A stretch of 25,208 bases of DNA. Origin: a virus. The translations under genes were made by a program, and so were the position numbers. Each line of letters starts with the position of its first letter. Positions within the stretch are counted from its first letter, which is position 1. The notes under the pieces were generated by a model. It had not been told where the DNA came from, ran no database searches, and worked only from the letters and a program-made list of their open reading frames with translations. Location of the stretch: positions 1 to 25,208 of the IMG/VR virus record IMGVR_UViG_3300034374_004737; one strand, written 5' to 3'. Shown here in pieces: positions 1-7,789 of this stretch.

Positions 1-817
1 CACCCCCGGCACCACGCCTGGCACCTCGCTCGTTCTGTTGCAGGCGCAGCAGAAGCTCAACGAGGCCGCTGCGGGCATGGCGCCGCGCTACGCGACCGTC
101 AACCCTGCCGCCAACGCCGCGTTGGTCGAGGGCATGAAGGGTCTTTTCAACCCAGTTGACTCCATCAGCCGTCAGTTTAAGAACGGCATGATGGGCGAAG
201 GCATCTTGGGCTACGACGAGATCAACATGTCTCAGTCGATCAAGCAGCACACCAACGGTTCGGCCTTGCGTTCGGATACTCCGATTGTCAAGACCACGCT
301 GACCGAAGGCGCCAACACGCTGACGTTCGATAACGTGACCGACGGCAACACCCTCGTCCCTGGCGACGTGTTCACGATTGCTGGCGTGTATGCGGTCAAC
401 CCGCAGACCCGCGAGTCAACCGGCGCGTTGCAGCAGTTCGTGGTGCAGAACACCGTCACCTCGGCTTCGACCGAGTTTGCGGATGTGGAGTTTGCGCCAG
501 CGGTCTACGGCCCGACTCACGCTCTCGCCACCGTCAGCAAGCTGCCGGAAGCCAGCGACGTCGTAACCTTCTTGGGTGCGGCTAGCGGCCAGTACGCGCA
601 GAACTTGGTGTACCACAAGGACGCGATCACGTTTGCCACCGCCGACCTCCTGCTCCCGCAGGGCGTTGACATGGCGAGCCGTCAGGTCCACAACGGCATC
701 TCTATGCGCGTTGTCCGTCAGTACGACATCAACAACGACCGTATGCCTTGCCGTATTGACGTACTGTACGGGTATGGGGTCATTCGTCCGCAGATGGCCG
801 TGCGCCTCTGGGGCTAA
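1..817 (+). CDS. P22-like major coat protein, 3' part (5' end outside window)
   Basis: The reading frame is open from base 2, so the gene begins upstream of the window; about 271 C-terminal residues are present. The TTG at 38 lies inside the open frame and is not needed as a start. Recognisable P22 coat family (HK97-fold) stretches are SRQFKNGMMG followed by an HTNG segment, the inserted-domain-like GDVFTIAGVYAVNPQTRE and LQQFVVQN, and the C-terminal block with YHKDAITFATADLLLP, VRQYDINND and CRIDVLYGYGVIRP. The product builds the icosahedral capsid shell around a scaffold. P22 coat is about 430 residues, so roughly the C-terminal 60% is visible. It is followed 30 bases later by a decoration/head-fibre candidate. 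The family assignment is from remembered conserved motifs and is strong; T-number and scaffold gene cannot be judged here. Confidence 0.93.
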   Translation, partial: TPGTTPGTSLVLLQAQQKLNEAAAGMAPRYATVNPAANAALVEGMKGLFNPVDSISRQFKNGMMGEGILGYDEINMSQSIKQHTNGSALRSDTPIVKTTLTEGANTLTFDNVTDGNTLVPGDVFTIAGVYAVNPQTRESTGALQQFVVQNTVTSASTEFADVEFAPAVYGPTHALATVSKLPEASDVVTFLGAASGQYAQNLVYHKDAITFATADLLLPQGVDMASRQVHNGISMRVVRQYDINNDRMPCRIDVLYGYGVIRPQMAVRLWG

Positions 818-847
818 TGTTTAACCTTATTCACGGAGTATTGAAAA

Positions 848-1249
848 ATGGCAATTTCTAATGGTACTGGTGGCTATCAGATCAGCGCTGGCAATGTTGG
901 CGAGCCGGTCATGTTTGCCCAAGGCGCCCCTGTGGCGCTTACGGCAGGCGCAACGGCTACGCCAGCGCAGCTTGCAGGCGGTCTTTTCACCTTCAACGGC
1001 ACGGCAGGCAATCTGACCCTTCCGACCGTTGCGGATTGGGAAGCTGCTTATTCGTCCACTGCAAAAGTTGACGCAGCGTTCGACTTCTTCGTCATCAACA
1101 TTGATGCGTCGGGTTCGGATGCGATCACGGTTGCTGCGGGCACGGGCTGGACGCTTGTAGGCGCAGGCGCTGTAGCGGCGGCCACGTCAGGTCACTTCCG
1201 TTGCCGTAAGACCGGCGACGGTGCGTGGACTGTCTACCGCATCTCGTAA
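848..1249 (+). CDS. putative head fibre / capsid decoration protein
   Basis: A 133-residue protein directly after the coat gene, with GGAG nine bases before the ATG. It is rich in Ala, Gly and Thr, has only two Cys/Met-type outliers and no membrane segment. The C-terminal half (FFVINIDASGSDAITVAAG, then a GWTLVG turn, and a final AWTVYRIS strand) has the alternating strand pattern seen at the tips of phage fibres, where each strand pair packs in a trimer. Position after coat and before the tail genes fits a head-decoration or head-fibre protein. I see this by pattern and position only; there is no diagnostic motif, and a minor head protein of other function is possible. Confidence 0.55.
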   Translation: MAISNGTGGYQISAGNVGEPVMFAQGAPVALTAGATATPAQLAGGLFTFNGTAGNLTLPTVADWEAAYSSTAKVDAAFDFFVINIDASGSDAITVAAGTGWTLVGAGAVAAATSGHFRCRKTGDGAWTVYRIS

Positions 1250-1257
1250 TAGCAAAC

Positions 1258-1285
1258 GCCCCCTACGGGTGATACCGTAGGGGGC
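1258..1285 (+). terminator. strong hairpin after the head genes (terminator-like, no U-tract)
   Basis: GCCCCCTACGG at 1258-1268 pairs perfectly with CCGTAGGGGGC at 1275-1285 around a 6-base loop: an 11-bp, GC-rich stem immediately after the stop of the decoration gene and 21 bases before the next start. The bases that follow (ACTGCC) are not a U-run, so it may be a leaky terminator, an RNA-processing or a 3'-end-stabilising hairpin that lowers expression of downstream tail genes relative to capsid genes. Confidence 0.6.
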
Positions 1286-1306
1286 ACTGCCTAGAGGACT
1301 ACGCTC

Positions 1307-1585
1307 ATGCCTAACACCAAGCCGATTGGTGTCGCCTATGCAGATCAGCTTTTGGACGGGGCTCGCTTCGTTCCGGAAGTGGCTGCGAATACGACGGCAC
1401 TTACCGACATTACCTTTACCGCTCCTGGCTCACCTGACTACGCAATTCAGGATCTAACCAACAGCTCTCCGTTTGGCTTCGTTACTAAAGATGAAGGCAA
1501 CACGGTGTTGTCTGTGGTCAAGAACCTTCAGGATCGCGTGTCGGAACTAGAGAGCAAACTGCAAACTTACGGTATTCTTCCGTAA
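1307..1585 (+). CDS. hypothetical protein with C-terminal coiled coil
   Basis: A 92-residue protein with an AGAGGA ribosome site eight bases before the ATG. I do not recognise the family. Residues 1-60 are mixed and Thr/Pro-rich; the last 25 (VVKNLQDRVSELESKLQTYG) form a short heptad-like amphipathic helix that could trimerise. It lies between the capsid genes and the gp4-like connector gene, so a minor structural or assembly role is likely. It is the first gene after the 1258-1285 hairpin. Confidence 0.7.
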   Translation: MPNTKPIGVAYADQLLDGARFVPEVAANTTALTDITFTAPGSPDYAIQDLTNSSPFGFVTKDEGNTVLSVVKNLQDRVSELESKLQTYGILP

Positions 1586-1587
1586 CT

Positions 1588-1782
1588 ATGCACTACTATC
1601 TTCGTCATCCCGTTCACGGGACCAAGGTGGCGATTTCCGATAGGGAAGTCGCTATGGATTACCAGAACGGATGGGAAGAGTACGACCCTGCGGGACCGGC
1701 GGTGCAAGAGGAAACTTTTGCACCGTCGGACTCCGTTATGGCCGACAACAAGTTAAGAACGCGTCGAAAGAGGAAGGAATAA
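1588..1782 (+). CDS. small hypothetical protein with basic C-terminus
   Basis: A 64-residue ORF starting two bases after the previous stop and ending three bases before the gp4-like start. There is no good Shine-Dalgarno, so translation is probably coupled to the upstream gene. The N-terminus (HYYLRHPVHGTKVAISDREV) looks like a small beta fold, and the C-terminus is strongly basic (RTRRKRKE), suggesting contact with nucleic acid or an acidic protein surface. Family not recognised. The tight spacing on both sides is the main support that it is real. Confidence 0.65.
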   Translation: MHYYLRHPVHGTKVAISDREVAMDYQNGWEEYDPAGPAVQEETFAPSDSVMADNKLRTRRKRKE

Positions 1783-1785
1783 GCC

Positions 1786-2496
1786 ATGACTACCGCCGCT
1801 GACCAAATTAACGGCGCGTTGCGGTTGATCGGACAGTTGGCAGAAGGCGAAGTCCCTTCTGCGGAAACTTCTGCCGATGCGCTTACCGCACTAAACCAAA
1901 TGATCGACTCGTGGAACACTGAGCGATTGTCAGTGTACGCCACGCAAGATCAAACCTTTTCGTGGACGCCTAGCGAGCGCGTTCGCACCATCGGTCCGAC
2001 GGGTAATTTTGTCGGCGCGCGTCCCGTGCAGATCTTGGACTCAACGTATTTTCGTGACCCCGCTACGAACGTGTCGTACGGCATCCGAATGGTCAATGAG
2101 TTGCAATATAACAACATTGCCGTGAAGACCGTTACGAGCACATACCCGCAAGTTATGTGGGTTAATATGACGCACCCCGACGTGACGATGTACTTATATC
2201 CAGTACCCACGCGTCTGCTAGAGTTTCACATCATTTCAGTGCTTGAGCTCTCTGAGCCGGCGACGCTTGATACAACGCTGGCCTTTCCGCCAGGTTACTT
2301 GCGCGCGTTTCGCTATAACTTAGCGATGGAGTTGGCGCCGGAGTTTGGGGTTGAACCGTCACCGCAAGTGCAACGCATTGCGATGACGAGCAAGCGCAAT
2401 CTCAAGCGCATCAACAACCCTGACGACATAATGTCGATGCCGTACAGCGTGATCGCACGCCGTAACCGCTACAATATTTACGCTGGGAACTTCTAA
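1786..2496 (+). CDS. P22 gp4-like tail accessory / head completion protein
   Basis: A 236-residue protein with AGGAAGGAA before the ATG. The N-terminal helical segment (DQINGALRLIGQLAEGE, then ALTALNQMIDSWNTERL) is the typical start of P22 gp4-type tail accessory factors; the middle (VPTRLLEFHI) and the helical C-terminal part (PPGYLRAFRYNLAMELAPEF) also fit. In P22, gp4 binds under the portal ring and extends the DNA channel towards the tail hub. Gene order coat, gp4, gp10 is the same as in P22. It is longer than the P22 protein (about 166 residues), as is common in distant relatives. The stop overlaps the next start by one base (TAATG). Confidence 0.85.
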   Translation: MTTAADQINGALRLIGQLAEGEVPSAETSADALTALNQMIDSWNTERLSVYATQDQTFSWTPSERVRTIGPTGNFVGARPVQILDSTYFRDPATNVSYGIRMVNELQYNNIAVKTVTSTYPQVMWVNMTHPDVTMYLYPVPTRLLEFHIISVLELSEPATLDTTLAFPPGYLRAFRYNLAMELAPEFGVEPSPQVQRIAMTSKRNLKRINNPDDIMSMPYSVIARRNRYNIYAGNF

Positions 2497-4205
2497 TGAA
2501 GACGCCGATTCTCGGCTCCTCATACGTACTTCGGTCGGTTAACGCCGCCGATAATCGTATGGTTAATTTGTACCCCGAGGTCATACCGGAAGGGGGCAAA
2601 GAGCCTGCGTATTTACAACGTTGTCCGGGCTTGAGCTTTAAGACAACAGTAGGCACGGGGCCCATTCGCGGGCTGTATACGCTTAAAAATCATATTTACG
2701 TAGTTTCTGGCAATGAGTTTTATAAGCTCGACGCAAATTTTGCGCCTAGCGCATTAAACCAACTATTGCTAGAAGACGGCTCGTTAGCCCTTCTTGAAGA
2801 CGGTGGCGGAATCTTGCAAGAGAACGCGTCGCCTAACGTTATCGGAACTATCTCAGGCACGGGCCCTGTGTCGATGGCGGACAACGGTATTCAAATTTTT
2901 ATCGCGGCAAACCCAGACGGTTACATCTACAACAGTTTGTCAGACACGCTTGTCCCGATTACGGATCCTGATTTTCCAGGCGCCGTGACTGTTGGCTATT
3001 TAGATGGCTATTTTGTTTTTAACGAGCCCAACAGCCAACGTGTGTGGATTACGTCACTCTTTGACGGCACTTCAATTGATGCACTTGATTTTGCTAGCGC
3101 GGAAGCCGCGCCAGATAATTTAGTTGCGCTGATTGTCGATCACCGCGAGGCGTGGCTGTTTGGCACCAACTCCACTGAAGTTTGGTACAACTCAGGCGAT
3201 CCCGATTTCCCTTTGACGCGCATCCAAGGCGCGTACAACGAGATCGGCTGCGTTGCGCCATATTCAGTAGCTAAGATGGATAACAGCGTGTTTTGGCTCG
3301 GCGCCGATGCGCGCGGTCAAGGCATCGTCTATCGCGCGCAAGGCTATCAAGCCGCACGCGTTTCAACGCACGCGATTGAGTACGCCATTCAACAGTACGA
3401 AAACATGTCGGACGCGTTTGCGTATACCTATCAGCAAGACGGGCACATGTTTTACGTGTTGATCTTCCCGTCTGCCAACACAACGTGGGTCTACGATGCC
3501 GCGACCGGCGCTTGGCACGAGCGAGCAGGGTTCAAGCTCGGACGCTTTACGCGCCATCGCTCGAACTGCCACACTGCGTTTAATGGCGAGCCGATTGTAG
3601 GCGACTATGAAAACGGCAATTTATATGCGTTCGATTTGTCAGTTTATGCAGACAACAACGCGACGCAAAAATGGCTGCGGTCATGGCGCGCACTGCCGAC
3701 GGGAGCCAACAATCTAAACCGCACGGCCCAGCACACGCTACAGATCGACTGTGAGACAGGCGTGGGCTTGCCAGGCGTCGATGCGTTCGATGACCCTACA
3801 GAGATTACGAACGAATCACAGGTCATCATTAACACAGAGACAGGCGCGCCGCAGTTGGTAGCTAATCTTGGGACGAACGTGCCGCAAGACATCCAAACAC
3901 AGCCGTGCGATAACTTGTTAGGTGTTGTAGAAGATGAAGGGTTGAGCTTAGTCATCGAGTCAAGCGCGACCGTGGGAGTCAACCCCCGTCTAATGTTGCG
4001 ATGGTCTGATGACGGCGGGCACACATGGAACGGCGAGCGCACTGTGTCGATGGGGCGTTCAGGTCAATACGGCACCCGCGCCATCTTCCGGCGCCTTGGC
4101 ATGACGACTAAGTTGCGAGATCGCGTGTATGAAATCTCAGGCACCGATCCGGTTAAGGTTGCGATCATGGGCGCTGAACTGCGCTTAAGTGGGACAGCGG
4201 CATGA
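2496..4205 (+). CDS. P22 gp10-like packaged DNA stabilisation / tail hub protein
   Basis: A 569-residue protein beginning MKTPILGSSYVLRSVNAADN followed by RMVNLYPEV, the hallmark start of the phage stabilisation family (P22 gp10). Through the body there are repeated blade-like segments (for example LYTLKNHIYVVSGNEFYKL, WITSLFDG, WLFGTNSTEVWYNSG, GHMFYVLIFPS) consistent with the beta-propeller of gp10. It forms the tail hub that seals packaged DNA below gp4 and anchors the spikes. It is about 100 residues longer than P22 gp10, the extra being mostly in the C-terminal third. Translation is coupled on both sides (TAATG in, ATGA out). Confidence 0.88.
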   Translation: MKTPILGSSYVLRSVNAADNRMVNLYPEVIPEGGKEPAYLQRCPGLSFKTTVGTGPIRGLYTLKNHIYVVSGNEFYKLDANFAPSALNQLLLEDGSLALLEDGGGILQENASPNVIGTISGTGPVSMADNGIQIFIAANPDGYIYNSLSDTLVPITDPDFPGAVTVGYLDGYFVFNEPNSQRVWITSLFDGTSIDALDFASAEAAPDNLVALIVDHREAWLFGTNSTEVWYNSGDPDFPLTRIQGAYNEIGCVAPYSVAKMDNSVFWLGADARGQGIVYRAQGYQAARVSTHAIEYAIQQYENMSDAFAYTYQQDGHMFYVLIFPSANTTWVYDAATGAWHERAGFKLGRFTRHRSNCHTAFNGEPIVGDYENGNLYAFDLSVYADNNATQKWLRSWRALPTGANNLNRTAQHTLQIDCETGVGLPGVDAFDDPTEITNESQVIINTETGAPQLVANLGTNVPQDIQTQPCDNLLGVVEDEGLSLVIESSATVGVNPRLMLRWSDDGGHTWNGERTVSMGRSGQYGTRAIFRRLGMTTKLRDRVYEISGTDPVKVAIMGAELRLSGTAA

Positions 4206-4909
4206 CGCAAAACGTTACGCAAATCCCCGCACCGCGAGTGCCGCTCATCGACGCGCAAACAGGTCAAATCTCGCGCGAGTGGTTTCGGTTCTTTAATAAC
4301 CAGTTTCAATTAACGGGTGGCGGCACGACGGCGGTTACGATAAACGATTTAGAGTTAGCGCCGTTTAGCGACGCGGCCACCGAAGCTGAGCTCGCCGCAA
4401 CTCAAGCGCGGGTGCAGGCGTTGGAGCTAGCACCGCGCGCGCCGGAGATAACCCCTGTGAGTTTTGGTTCGTTTCAAGACACCACGACACAGGCGGCGAG
4501 CGCAATCAATACCGCAACGGCGATTACGTACAATACGACCGACGCCAACTACGGGGTCTATCTTGACCCCGCAGATAGTAGCAAGGTCAAGGTATCGCGG
4601 CCTGCGATCTACAACATTCAGTTTTCAATTCAGGTTGATAAAACATCGGGCGGTACAGGCCGGTTTTATATATGGCCCGCTATTAACGGAACGGCGGTGC
4701 CAAGCTCAGCTTGTTTAGTTCAAATCCAAGGCAATGATGCGGAAATCTTTTCCGCTGCTAACTATTTTTTACCTTTATCAAACGGCGATTACTTTCAGCT
4801 TTACTTTTCAGTTGATAGCATTGACGTGCAGTTACAGCATTTCGCTGCCTCGGCCCCCGTCCCCGCCATTCCGTCCATCATTTTGACAGTTATGCAGGTG
4901 TATATATGA
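4202..4909 (+). CDS. candidate tail needle or tail fibre protein
   Basis: A 235-residue protein at the position of P22 gene 26 (tail needle, about 233 residues), directly after gp10 and joined to it by an ATGA overlap. The N-terminus (RVPLIDAQTGQISREWFRFF) is a segment frequent at the start of podovirus tail proteins; residues about 60-78 (EAELAATQARVQALEL) are a short coiled coil; the remainder is beta-rich and ends in a jelly-roll-like series (YNIQFSIQVD, GRFYIWPAING, DYFQLYFSVDS), resembling the TNF-like knob known on the Sf6 needle. Position and architecture suggest a needle; the short coiled coil argues for a fibre or adaptor instead. Not resolved. Confidence 0.6.
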   Translation: MTQNVTQIPAPRVPLIDAQTGQISREWFRFFNNQFQLTGGGTTAVTINDLELAPFSDAATEAELAATQARVQALELAPRAPEITPVSFGSFQDTTTQAASAINTATAITYNTTDANYGVYLDPADSSKVKVSRPAIYNIQFSIQVDKTSGGTGRFYIWPAINGTAVPSSACLVQIQGNDAEIFSAANYFLPLSNGDYFQLYFSVDSIDVQLQHFAASAPVPAIPSIILTVMQVYI

Positions 4910-5706
4910 GCGTTTTTCTTTCGCCTTTTGCGGGCGCTGGAGCACAGTTTTTTACCGATGACGGTGCTGTGCTGGCAGGCGGAAAAATCTACACGTATGC
5001 GGCAGGCACTACGACCCCGCAAACGACGTACACATCCGTAACCGGCGTTACCGCTAATGCTAACCCTATCATTCTTGACTCTTCGGGCCGATTGCCTGAA
5101 GACATGTGGCTGACCGAAGGCGTCGCGTATCGGTTTGTGCTGCGCGATTCTTGTGACGTGCAGTTGGGTGAGTACGACAATATTTCGGGCGTTAATGACA
5201 TCGCGTTGCTGTCGTATCCGTGGGCGAACGTGACGGGCACACCGACCACGCTCTCAGGCTACGGCATTACCGATGCGCTGTCAGCGGCGACCGCTGCGGC
5301 GACTTATGCGCCGATTGCTAGCCCGACATTTACGGGCACTGCGCTCATCCCTGACAACGCGCCGTCAAGCAACAACTATCCGGTAGGCTACCGCGAGGCG
5401 CCGCTGAACAGCCAAACAGTCAACTATGATCTGATCGCTTCGGATGCAGGCAAGACGATTTTGATGAATGGCAGCAGTATCACGCTGACCATCCCCGCCA
5501 ACGCCTCGGTGCCGTTTCCGACAGGTACGGTGTTTATTATCATTAACGGCAATGCTAGCGCGCTCTCGATTGCGATTACGTCGGACACGCTGACGTTGGT
5601 TAACAGCACCACAACCGGCACGCGGACATTAGCTCAAAATGGTGTGGCGACTTGTATTAAGATTGGCGCGACATCTTGGCTGATTAGCGGAGCAGGCTTG
5701 ACCTAA
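4906..5706 (+). CDS. tail fibre/spike with head-binding-like N-terminus
   Basis: A 266-residue protein. The N-terminal 90 residues (DDGAVLAGGKIYTYAAGTTT, then NPIILDSSGRLPEDMWL and AYRFVLRDS) match the pattern of particle-binding domains of P22-type tailspikes. Next comes a fibre repeat segment (TPTTLSGYGITDALSAATAA, IASPTFTGTALIP) and a C-terminal beta tip (GTVFIIINGNASALSIAI, ending SWLISGAGLT). No catalytic depolymerase domain is visible and the protein is short for a spike, so it may be a tail fibre or an adaptor carrying the glycine-rich protein encoded next. Overlaps both neighbours (ATGA, TAATG). Confidence 0.8.
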   Translation: MSVFLSPFAGAGAQFFTDDGAVLAGGKIYTYAAGTTTPQTTYTSVTGVTANANPIILDSSGRLPEDMWLTEGVAYRFVLRDSCDVQLGEYDNISGVNDIALLSYPWANVTGTPTTLSGYGITDALSAATAAATYAPIASPTFTGTALIPDNAPSSNNYPVGYREAPLNSQTVNYDLIASDAGKTILMNGSSITLTIPANASVPFPTGTVFIIINGNASALSIAITSDTLTLVNSTTTGTRTLAQNGVATCIKIGATSWLISGAGLT

Positions 5707-6335
5707 TGAGCGGAGCCATCTTAGCCGCGTTCATCAACGGCAGCACAGGCGGTGCTGGCGCGGGTGTGTACGACTACACCGAGCCCAGTGCAGGTGTAGT
5801 CGCTATTCCAGCAAGTGCCACAGGCGTCACGATTGAGGTCTGGGGCGCAGGTGGAGGCGGTGGCGCGCGCTACGAAGGCGAGATCGTGCCGGGTGAGCCG
5901 GAGATCTTCGCAGGTGCAGGTGGCGGTAGCGGCGGCTACAGTAAGACAGTCTTGGTGCTATCTGGCGATGACGGCAAGACGATTAGCTACACCGTCGGTG
6001 CTGGCGGTGTCGGTGGCACAAGCGCAACACTTAATGGTAGCGCAGGCGGCTTCTCGAACGCGTACGCCGGCACCTACGCTTTGGCGACCATGACCGGCAA
6101 CGGCGGTCAAGGCGGCACGTGGGGCTTGTTTGCGGTGCAAGGCGCCGGAGGCACTGCCACAGGCGGTAATACGACCAACACGACTGGCAACGGCGGTGCG
6201 GTCGGTGTAACCGTCGGCGCTATACCGATTACGGGTGATAATGGTTTAACCGGCGGCGCAGGCGGCGATGGGGGCATCACAATAAGCGGTGAGACGGGGT
6301 ACGCCGGTCGCGTGCGCATGGTCTTTACATTCTAA
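5706..6335 (+). CDS. glycine-rich tail tip / adhesin candidate
   Basis: A 209-residue protein of which roughly a third is glycine. After a short N-terminus there is a conserved-type strand (GVTIEVWGAGGGGG) and then repeated Gly-runs separated by short variable loops (GAGGGSGGYSKT, GAGGVGGTSATL, GNGGQGGTW, GAGGTATGG, GNGGAVGV, GGAGGDGGITIS), ending in GRVRMVFTF. This is the composition of glycine-rich phage adhesin domains, in which poly-Gly-II helices form a sandwich with receptor-contacting loops at the edge. It starts at the stop of the fibre gene (TAATG). A receptor-binding role is inferred from fold type and position; there is no direct evidence for the receptor. Confidence 0.7.
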   Translation: MSGAILAAFINGSTGGAGAGVYDYTEPSAGVVAIPASATGVTIEVWGAGGGGGARYEGEIVPGEPEIFAGAGGGSGGYSKTVLVLSGDDGKTISYTVGAGGVGGTSATLNGSAGGFSNAYAGTYALATMTGNGGQGGTWGLFAVQGAGGTATGGNTTNTTGNGGAVGVTVGAIPITGDNGLTGGAGGDGGITISGETGYAGRVRMVFTF

Positions 6336-6343
6336 GGTGACGT

Positions 6344-6679
6344 ATGGCAGTTAATGTAAAAGTTCTGATTCCAGCCAAGATCGCGGAAGCCGCACAAACG
6401 ACGCAGTACACGGCGACAAACGTGTCAGCGATTGTGGATAAGTTCACAGCGACAAATTACAGCGCATCGGCGGCGACCATCTCGATCAATCTCGTTACGC
6501 AATTTGATTCGGCAGGCAACCAGAACTTGACTATTAAAGCCAAGACGCTGCTACCGTCAGAGACATACACGTTTCCAGAACTGATCGGCCAGATTCTTGC
6601 GCCAGGCGGCTACATCTCAACGCTTGCTGGCACAGGGTCTGCCATCAACATCCGCTGCTCGGGGCGTGAAGTGTCGTGA
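6344..6679 (+). CDS. hypothetical beta-rich virion-associated protein
   Basis: A 111-residue protein with AAGGTGA before the ATG. It is composed almost wholly of short beta-strand-like stretches (AAQTTQYTATNVSAIVDKFT, ATISINLVTQF, INIRCSGREVS), resembling a small immunoglobulin-like or C2-type beta sandwich found among phage tail and head proteins. Family not recognised by name. It sits between the adhesin candidate and the GNAT-like gene, with a GTGA overlap to the latter. A structural or chaperone role for the fibres is plausible. Confidence 0.7.
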   Translation: MAVNVKVLIPAKIAEAAQTTQYTATNVSAIVDKFTATNYSASAATISINLVTQFDSAGNQNLTIKAKTLLPSETYTFPELIGQILAPGGYISTLAGTGSAINIRCSGREVS

Positions 6680-7029
6680 CGCATCTAAGCGACAACCGCG
6701 ACCTAGCCTTGCGTGTCGGATACGACGCGACAGATTGGGCGTCGGACGTGTCGTTTGAGCAATACGCTGATGCAGTGAAAGACTGGACAATTAAAGGCAT
6801 TTTTCGAGATGACAAATGCATTGGCGCTGTGTATTTTAACGGCGACGAATTGCATGTTTCGATACTGCCCGAGTGGCGCCGCAAATGGGCCACAAAAGGT
6901 TTTCTTTCAGAACTGTTTGCAAAGGATCGGGTAGTAACCCGCGTAACGCCGGGGCATGAGTACATGCACGGCATTTTGAAACGATTAGGTTTCGTCCAGC
7001 AAGACGACATGTTTATACGAGGCCACTGA
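6676..7029 (+). CDS. GNAT-fold acetyltransferase-like protein
   Basis: A 117-residue protein starting at a GTG whose last two bases open the previous stop (GTGA). The central part has the GNAT arrangement: strand GIFRDDKCIGAVYFNG, strand DELHVSILPEWRRKWATKGF, which is the acetyl-CoA-loop position (R/Q-x-x-G/A; here RRKWATKG), and a C-terminal strand-helix (VTRVTPGHEYMHGILKRLGF). T7 gp13, an internal virion protein encoded just before the ejection genes, has this type of fold, and this gene holds the equivalent place. It corresponds by position to P22 gene 14. Whether it is an active enzyme or only a structural remnant cannot be told from sequence. Confidence 0.65.
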   Translation: MTHLSDNRDLALRVGYDATDWASDVSFEQYADAVKDWTIKGIFRDDKCIGAVYFNGDELHVSILPEWRRKWATKGFLSELFAKDRVVTRVTPGHEYMHGILKRLGFVQQDDMFIRGH

Positions 7030-7030
7030 T

Positions 7031-7786
7031 ATGGGTATTGAAGCTGCAATTATAGGAAGCGCAATTGTCGGGGGCGCTGTCTCATCCCGCGCGGCAAGCA
7101 AAGCCGCTAAAGCGCAAACACAAGCTGCTGACCAAGCCGCTCAAGTGCAGCGCGAGATTTTTGAGAAGCAAACCGAGCTTCAGGAGCCGTTTCGTCAAGC
7201 CGGAATGACCGCGCAGAACGAACTGCTGCGGATGCTAGGGCTTGGCGGCGAGGCGGGCACACCGGGCTACGGCGCCATCGGTGCGCCGGTTACGATAGAA
7301 CAAATGCAAAGGGACCCTGGCTTTGCTTTCCGTTTAGCGGAAGGCGAAAAGGCGCTGGAGCGCATGCAATCAGCTCGCGGACAATTGCTTGGTGGCGGTG
7401 CGATTAAAGCAGGCGTGCGGTACGGGCAGGAGATGGGTTCGCAAGAGTACATGAACGCGTTTAACCGCGCGCAAGCCTTAATGGGCACTCGCTTGGGCGC
7501 GTTAGGCAGTCTCTATGGCGCAGGCCAAGCCGCCGCGCAGCAAGTCGGCCAGCAGGCAGGGCAGTACGGTACTAACGTCGGCAATTTGTTAATGGGTGCG
7601 GGGCAAGCGCGCGCTTCGGGTTATCTTGGTCAAGCGAACGCGCTGTCGCAGGCGTTAGGACAAGGCGCGTTAGGGTACGGACTTTATAAAGGCGGGTACT
7701 TTGGCCCGACTAATGTAACGCCGGGCGGCGGTCAAAATTTAATGGCCCTTAACTATCAAGGCCCGCAATACGGGAATGTGGGGTAA
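7031..7786 (+). CDS. ejection protein, gp7-like (DNA transfer protein)
   Basis: A 251-residue protein with GAGG eight bases before the ATG. It begins with a hydrophobic, Ala/Gly-rich segment (IIGSAIVGGAVSSRAASKAA), followed by a Gln-rich helix (AQVQREIFEKQTELQEPFRQ), a conserved-type PGFAFRLAEGEKAL motif found in phage DNA transfer proteins, then helical Ala/Gln repeats and a Gly-rich tail. Such proteins sit inside the capsid, are ejected ahead of DNA and help to form a channel through the envelope. Order gp7-, gp20-, gp16-like matches P22. Confidence 0.75.
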   Translation: MGIEAAIIGSAIVGGAVSSRAASKAAKAQTQAADQAAQVQREIFEKQTELQEPFRQAGMTAQNELLRMLGLGGEAGTPGYGAIGAPVTIEQMQRDPGFAFRLAEGEKALERMQSARGQLLGGGAIKAGVRYGQEMGSQEYMNAFNRAQALMGTRLGALGSLYGAGQAAAQQVGQQAGQYGTNVGNLLMGAGQARASGYLGQANALSQALGQGALGYGLYKGGYFGPTNVTPGGGQNLMALNYQGPQYGNVG

Positions 7787-7789
7787 GTC

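Noticed and set aside
38-40. TTG as the start of the coat gene
   Set aside because: The frame is open up to the window edge and the residues before it (TPGTTPGTSLVL) continue the coat protein, so it is an internal codon.
5706-6335. Diversity-generating retroelement with a variable repeat in the tail adhesin region
   Set aside because: No reverse transcriptase gene or template repeat is seen in the window; glycine runs explain the repetitive DNA.
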